Both the position numbers and the translations under genes were made by a program. The notes below the pieces were generated by a model that saw nothing but the letters and a program-made list of their open reading frames with translations, was not told the origin of the DNA and searched no databases. A stretch of 10,908 nt of DNA from an uncultured Amylibacter sp. (GTDB lineage: Bacteria; Pseudomonadota; Alphaproteobacteria; Rhodobacterales; Rhodobacteraceae). Numbering within the stretch: position 1 is the first letter of the stretch; every line of letters starts with the position of its first letter. The stretch is taken from positions 1 to 10,908 of the forward strand of contig CALLAV010000061.1 of the NCBI GenBank assembly GCA_938001995.1, in the 5' to 3' direction. Below are positions 7,344 through 10,908 of this stretch, piece by piece.

Positions 7344-8059
7344 TAGCGCAGCCAGCGGCGCAAAACACGTTCGAACGCGCTGGCGAAAAAGACCAGAAGG
7401 TCCGCGCCTTTTTGCGGGGTGAACTGTTCTGTGGAGACAGAACCAAGGACGAGCATCGCTGGCAAGTTGCCCTTGCCAAGGTCGAGACGCAACAAGGCTT
7501 CCGATGTCACTTCGTAAGCGGCATCGCCGAACAAAATTGGGTCGGGATCTTGGATCGCGCGCAGCGTCACTGGGCGCACAGTGGCGGATCGACCGCGCGT
7601 GATGTATTCGGCGACAGCGCCGGGCGCACAAAAACAAACGCCCGAGCCGAATTCTTTTTGCAACTGCTCTTCCATTTCAGGCGTGGCAGCAGGGCTTTCG
7701 AGCACCAAACGCGCGGAAGCCACGTTCAAGATTTGCGCCAACTCATCTTTGAGCAATTCCAGAAATTCCGCAAAGGAATGGGGCTCCAGAATCGCCAATG
7801 TCGCACGGTGAATTTGATTGGTGCTGGCCAGATTGTCGTAGGCGGCCGCGATAACGTGGCGATGGGTATCTTCCAGACGATCAAGCCGCCCTTCGAGCCG
7901 TTCGAGCGCGATTGTACGCAGATCGACCACGTTTTTGCCGCGAGCTTCTTCGTCAGCCGATATCAGCGCGCGCATCACGTCGTGGTCTTCTAGAACCTGA
8001 GTTGGGTCTTTGAGTATCTGTTTACGGACCGCATCTTGCGGCTTCGCTTGCTCTGTCAT
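7343..8059 (-). CDS. DUF484 family protein
   Basis: This 238-residue soluble protein belongs to the DUF484 family, whose gene is often found directly before xerC in proteobacteria; its molecular role is not established. The N-terminal part holds ILKDPTQVLEDHDVMRAL (15-32) and NVVDLRTIALERLEGRLDRL (43-62). The latter probably leads into a coiled coil at about 50-75. The C-terminal half (about 85-235) looks like a GAF-type fold, with VCFCAPGAVAEYI and a final helix FFASAFERVLRRWL. The ATG lies 24 bases after the stop of the transaldolase-family gene. Its stop overlaps the xerC ATG by one base (TAATG), so the two proteins are probably made together. A link to recombinase function is inferred only from position. 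Confidence 0.85.
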   Translation of the reverse strand: MTEQAKPQDAVRKQILKDPTQVLEDHDVMRALISADEEARGKNVVDLRTIALERLEGRLDRLEDTHRHVIAAAYDNLASTNQIHRATLAILEPHSFAEFLELLKDELAQILNVASARLVLESPAATPEMEEQLQKEFGSGVCFCAPGAVAEYITRGRSATVRPVTLRAIQDPDPILFGDAAYEVTSEALLRLDLGKGNLPAMLVLGSVSTEQFTPQKGADLLVFFASAFERVLRRWLR

Positions 8060-8083
8060 TCGTTACGCCTCGTACTCTGGGCG

Positions 8084-8737
8084 TTAGAGGATCTTTTGTC
8101 CCGTTTTTGCCCAATCCTTCATGAATGCATCCAAACCTTTATCGGTCAGAGGGTGTTTTGCAAGGTTTTGCAACACATTCGGTGGCGCAGTTACCACATC
8201 TGCGCCAATTTTAGCACAATCAGAAATGTGGTTCACAGTACGAATAGAGGCTGCAAGAATCTCTGTTTCGAAGTCAAAGTTGTCGTAAATAGTGCGAATA
8301 TCTTCGATCAACTCCAGCCCGTCGATGTTGATATCGTCAAGACGACCGATGAACGGAGAGATGAAAGTCGCGCCTGCTTTTGCAGCCAAAAGCGCTTGGT
8401 TTGCAGAAAAACAGAGCGTGACGTTTACCATTGTACCTTCGCTTGAGAGAGTCTTACAGGTTTTCAAACCATCCCATGTCAGCGGGACTTTGACCGCGAT
8501 GTTTTCTGCGATCTTCGCAAGTTTGCGGCCTTCTTTGATCATGTCGTCGTATTCCATAGCGACAACTTCGGCGGAAACGGGGCCATCAACCATGGCGCAG
8601 ATTTCTTTTGTAACCTCAAGAATATCGCGGCCTGATTTCATGATCAGGGATGGGTTCGTTGTAACTCCATCTACGAACCCAAGGTCGTTCAATTCTGCGA
8701 TTGCGTCTACGTCTGCGGTATCAACAAAAAATTTCAT
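8084..8737 (-). CDS. tal: Transaldolase-family protein of the small FSA/TalC type, probably a transaldolase
   Basis: This 217-residue single-domain TIM barrel of the short transaldolase/fructose-6-phosphate aldolase subfamily is probably a homodecamer or pentamer, as in relatives. It has the N-terminal [12 protein letters not shown], the VTTNPSLI block (25-32) and the Schiff-base lysine K83 in [11 protein letters not shown]. Annotation pipelines often call such genes fsa. However, residue E57 (SAEVVA) sits where E. coli FSA has Gln59, and F129 (ISPFIGR) where FSA has Tyr131. Glu and Phe are the transaldolase states, so transfer of dihydroxyacetone between sugar phosphates in the pentose-phosphate pathway is the likelier reaction. 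A good Shine-Dalgarno (AGAGG, complement of 8746-8750) lies eight bases before the ATG. It is the first gene of the - strand unit and is divergent from priA. Confidence 0.9.
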   Translation of the reverse strand: MKFFVDTADVDAIAELNDLGFVDGVTTNPSLIMKSGRDILEVTKEICAMVDGPVSAEVVAMEYDDMIKEGRKLAKIAENIAVKVPLTWDGLKTCKTLSSEGTMVNVTLCFSANQALLAAKAGATFISPFIGRLDDINIDGLELIEDIRTIYDNFDFETEILAASIRTVNHISDCAKIGADVVTAPPNVLQNLAKHPLTDKGLDAFMKDWAKTGQKIL

Positions 8738-8820
8738 CTCGGGGGCCTCTTAGGTTCGGTTGGTTTCTTGCGCCTCGCTGGCGCGAATGTCATGTTGGGG
8801 TTTACCGCAACGCAGCCAGA
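8738..8820. promoter_or_regulatory. Divergent intergenic region between the transaldolase gene and priA
   Basis: This is the only spacer between divergent genes in the window, so it should hold the promoters for priA (rightward) and for the transaldolase-DUF484-xerC unit (leftward). I find no hexamer pair good enough to name. On the - strand an ATGACA resembles a -35 box but lacks a fitting -10. The region holds a ribosome-binding site for the leftward gene and a short inverted repeat (8770-8784). Confidence 0.5.
8770..8784. repeat. Short inverted repeat in the divergent spacer
   Basis: GCGCC (8770-8774) and GGCGC (8780-8784) form a perfect five-base stem around TCGCT, with partly matching TT/AA flanks. 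It lies in the probable 5' leader of the leftward transcript. It could be an operator half-site pair, an RNA hairpin, or chance; no known regulator motif was recognised. Confidence 0.4.
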
Positions 8821-10908
8821 ATGAGAACCCCGCTTATCGTGCCCAGTTTCCCCGATCAGAGCCATTTTGAGGCTGGTCAATTGGTTGCCGTCCTGACGAC
8901 GCAGCCTTTGGACCGTTTCCTTGACTACAAAGCACCCGAAGGCGGGGTGTTTCAGGGCGCATTCGTTGAAGTTCCGCTTGGTCCACGCAAGGTGATTGGT
9001 GTGGTGTGGGGTAAGGGCGCAGGGGGATATGACCCCAAAAAAATCCGCGCGATCATAAGCGTCATAAACGTGCCGCCTATGCGAGAGGAAATGCAGACGT
9101 TTCTGACCAAGGTGGGCGACTACACGCTGACAGCGATGTCACAGATGCTGCGATTGGCGACCCGTGCGCCAGGGCTGACCGATCCACCTGGGATGCGCAA
9201 GATTTACGGGCTGGGGGATAAAGAACCCGACCGCATGACACCCGCACGTGAAAAGGTGATTGGCGTGCTGGAGGATCACGGCGGGCTGCGGTTCACCGCG
9301 AGCGAATTAGCGCAGCTGGCAGGGGTGACGTCATCCGTGGTGAAGGGGCTGATGAAGCAGAACGTGTTGGTGGAGTATGAAACCCCGCGCGATGTGGCTT
9401 ATCCGTTCTTGGATGCGGCGATGGATGGCAAGGCGTTAACCGATGATCAAGCGCGGGTCTCGGCGATCTTGAGGGATAAAGTTGGGGCGAGGTCCTACTC
9501 TACGGCTCTGCTGAAGGGTGTGACAGGGTCGGGCAAAACCGAGGTGTATTTAGAAGCGGTGGCGGAGTGTTTGGCGCAAGGGCGGCAAGCGTTGGTGTTG
9601 TTGCCTGAGATTGCGCTGACGGTGGAGTTTTTGGACCGTGTGGAAGAACGCTTCGGCGCGCGTCCTGCTGAGTGGCATTCGGGCGTGACCGTGACCGAGC
9701 GGCGGCGCTGTTGGCGTATGGTTGGCGAGGGCAAGGCGCAACTGGTGGTTGGGGCGCGGTCGTCACTGTATTTGCCGTTCCAAAACTTGGGTCTGATCGT
9801 GGTCGATGAGGAGCATGACCCGTCATACAAGCAAGAAGACGGTGTGTTGTACAACGCGCGGGATATGGCGGTTCTGCGGGCTTCGATCTGTGGCGCGTCT
9901 GTGGTTTTAGCGAGTGCAACGCCGTCGCTGGAAAGCTGGGCGAACGCAAAGGCTGGCAAGTATGAACGCCACGATTTGGCGCAGCGGTTTGGGGCGGCGG
10001 AATTGCCCGAGATGAAGCCGATTGATCTGCGCGGTGATGAGCTGGACACAGGTCGCTGGATTTCCAAGACCTTGGCGCGGGAGGTGTTTGCGCGGCTCGA
10101 TCGTGGTGAACAGTCCTTGCTGTTTTTGAACCGTCGCGGCTATGCGCCTGTGACAGTGTGTCGGGCCTGTGGGTTTCAAATTGGCTGCGATGATTGCGAT
10201 GCAAGGATGGTCGAACATCGTTTTCACGGGCGTCTGATGTGTCACCAATGCGGTGAGACTAAGCCGATGCCAGAGAAATGTCCAAGCTGTGAAGTTGAGG
10301 GCAAACTGGCGGCGGTTGGTCCTGGTGTGGAGCGGTTGGCAGAGGAAGCTGAGGCGCGGTTCGAAGGGGCGAAGATTTCGGTGCTTTCATCCGATATGCA
10401 CCTATCCGCACGCAGCTTGAAAGAGCGGATCAGGTCCATCGCAGAAGGTGAGGCTGATATCATTATCGGCACACAGTTGGTTGCGAAGGGGCATAACTTT
10501 CCGCTGTTGACCTGTGTTGGTGTGATCGATGCAGATCTTGGTTTGCAAGGGTCTGATCTGCGGGCGGCAGAGCGGACATTTCAGTTGATCCGACAGGTGG
10601 CGGGGCGGGCTGGACGGGCCGACAAAAAGGGGACGGCGTATATTCAGACGTTGCAGCCTGAGCATCCAGTTATTCAGGCGATCTTGTCAGGCGAAGAAGA
10701 AGAGTTTTGGGCGGCAGAAGCAGCGCAGCGGGAAATGGCGGGTGTGCCACCCTATGGGCGGATGGCGGGGATTGTCGTGAGTGGTCCAGACCTCGCACAG
10801 GTGTTCGATGTGGCGCAATACATGGTGCGCAATGCAGAGCCGTTGCACCGTATCAAAGCAGAGATTTTCGGTCCCGCGCCAGCGCCGATTGCAAGGGTGC
10901 GGGGGCGG
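8821..10908 (+). CDS. priA: Primosomal protein N' (replication-restart helicase PriA), 3' end outside window
   Basis: PriA is the superfamily 2 DNA helicase that recognises stalled forks and reloads the replisome. The reading frame is open for 696 codons to the window edge. The N-terminal 3'-end-binding domain starts VAVLTTQPLDRFLDYKAPEGG, residues 22 onward. The Walker A motif GVTGSGKT is at 233-240 (K239) and the DEEH box at 329-332. Eight cysteines bind two zinc ions: C447, C450, C456, C459, C474, C477, C487 and C490. Helicase motif V region GTQLVAKGHNF is at 550-560 and motif VI QVAGRAGR at 592-599. About 30-40 C-terminal residues are probably missing. The ATG at 8821 gives a slightly longer N-terminus than the core domain needs, with only a weak ribosome-binding site, so the start is less certain than the identity. 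Confidence 0.96.
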   Translation, partial: MRTPLIVPSFPDQSHFEAGQLVAVLTTQPLDRFLDYKAPEGGVFQGAFVEVPLGPRKVIGVVWGKGAGGYDPKKIRAIISVINVPPMREEMQTFLTKVGDYTLTAMSQMLRLATRAPGLTDPPGMRKIYGLGDKEPDRMTPAREKVIGVLEDHGGLRFTASELAQLAGVTSSVVKGLMKQNVLVEYETPRDVAYPFLDAAMDGKALTDDQARVSAILRDKVGARSYSTALLKGVTGSGKTEVYLEAVAECLAQGRQALVLLPEIALTVEFLDRVEERFGARPAEWHSGVTVTERRRCWRMVGEGKAQLVVGARSSLYLPFQNLGLIVVDEEHDPSYKQEDGVLYNARDMAVLRASICGASVVLASATPSLESWANAKAGKYERHDLAQRFGAAELPEMKPIDLRGDELDTGRWISKTLAREVFARLDRGEQSLLFLNRRGYAPVTVCRACGFQIGCDDCDARMVEHRFHGRLMCHQCGETKPMPEKCPSCEVEGKLAAVGPGVERLAEEAEARFEGAKISVLSSDMHLSARSLKERIRSIAEGEADIIIGTQLVAKGHNFPLLTCVGVIDADLGLQGSDLRAAERTFQLIRQVAGRAGRADKKGTAYIQTLQPEHPVIQAILSGEEEEFWAAEAAQREMAGVPPYGRMAGIVVSGPDLAQVFDVAQYMVRNAEPLHRIKAEIFGPAPAPIARVRGR

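Noticed and set aside
7344..7637. N-terminal extension of xerC by about 98 codons
   Set aside because: The extra part lies in another frame of the DUF484 gene and resembles no recombinase. The ATG at 7343 in TAATG gives the normal XerC length.
7271..7993. Open frame of 240 codons on the + strand across the DUF484 gene
   Set aside because: It is antisense to a recognisable DUF484 protein with coupled flanking genes, and its product shows no domain or plausible ribosome-binding site.
9500..10204. Open frame of 234 codons on the - strand inside priA
   Set aside because: It lies fully opposite the zinc-binding and helicase part of priA, its product is rich in Ser, Arg, Pro and His like a codon-bias shadow, and it has no family features.

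Overview
This window looks like a chromosomal housekeeping block from an alphaproteobacterium, most likely order Rhodobacterales (Roseobacter group). Four things point there: the pdxJ ... acpS-lepB-rnc-era order, a DUF1491 gene directly behind era, a bacterial-type phosphatidylcholine synthase, and an RNase III with the [10 protein letters not shown] form of the signature. Genes are packed with stop/start overlaps. I see no tRNA, rRNA, CRISPR array, insertion sequence, phage gene or attachment site. Base composition looks even throughout, with no sign of a transferred island.

Left part, + strand (1-4306): the 3' part of pdxJ (vitamin B6), a LysE/RhtB-type amino-acid exporter, acpS (acyl-carrier-protein activation), lepB (signal peptidase I), rnc (RNase III), era (GTPase for 30S maturation) and a DUF1491 gene. 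They overlap or nearly touch, so they probably form one operon. Both rnc and the DUF1491 gene appear to start with TTG. The unit ends near a small GC hairpin (about 4314-4327).

Middle, + strand (4396-5697): an O6-alkylguanine-DNA alkyltransferase (Ogt/MGMT type) followed at once by a ten-helix EamA/DMT transporter. The transporter's end overlaps by 11 bp the end of the oppositely directed phosphatidylcholine synthase gene.

Right part: on the - strand, reading right to left, a small transaldolase/FSA-family gene (8737-8084), a DUF484 gene (8059-7343), xerC (7343-6423) and pcs (6385-5687). An 83-bp spacer with a short inverted repeat separates the transaldolase gene from a divergent, right-truncated priA (8821 to the window end), which encodes the replication-restart helicase.

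I looked for an undescribed system and did not find a convincing one. The observations worth checking are detailed. The transaldolase-family protein has active-site residues of transaldolase rather than of fructose-6-phosphate aldolase. The alkyltransferase has Gln where Arg is the usual nucleotide-flipping finger. LepB has four periplasmic cysteines. An exporter gene sits inside the pdxJ-acpS operon. A repeat-like terminator element may recur in the genome.
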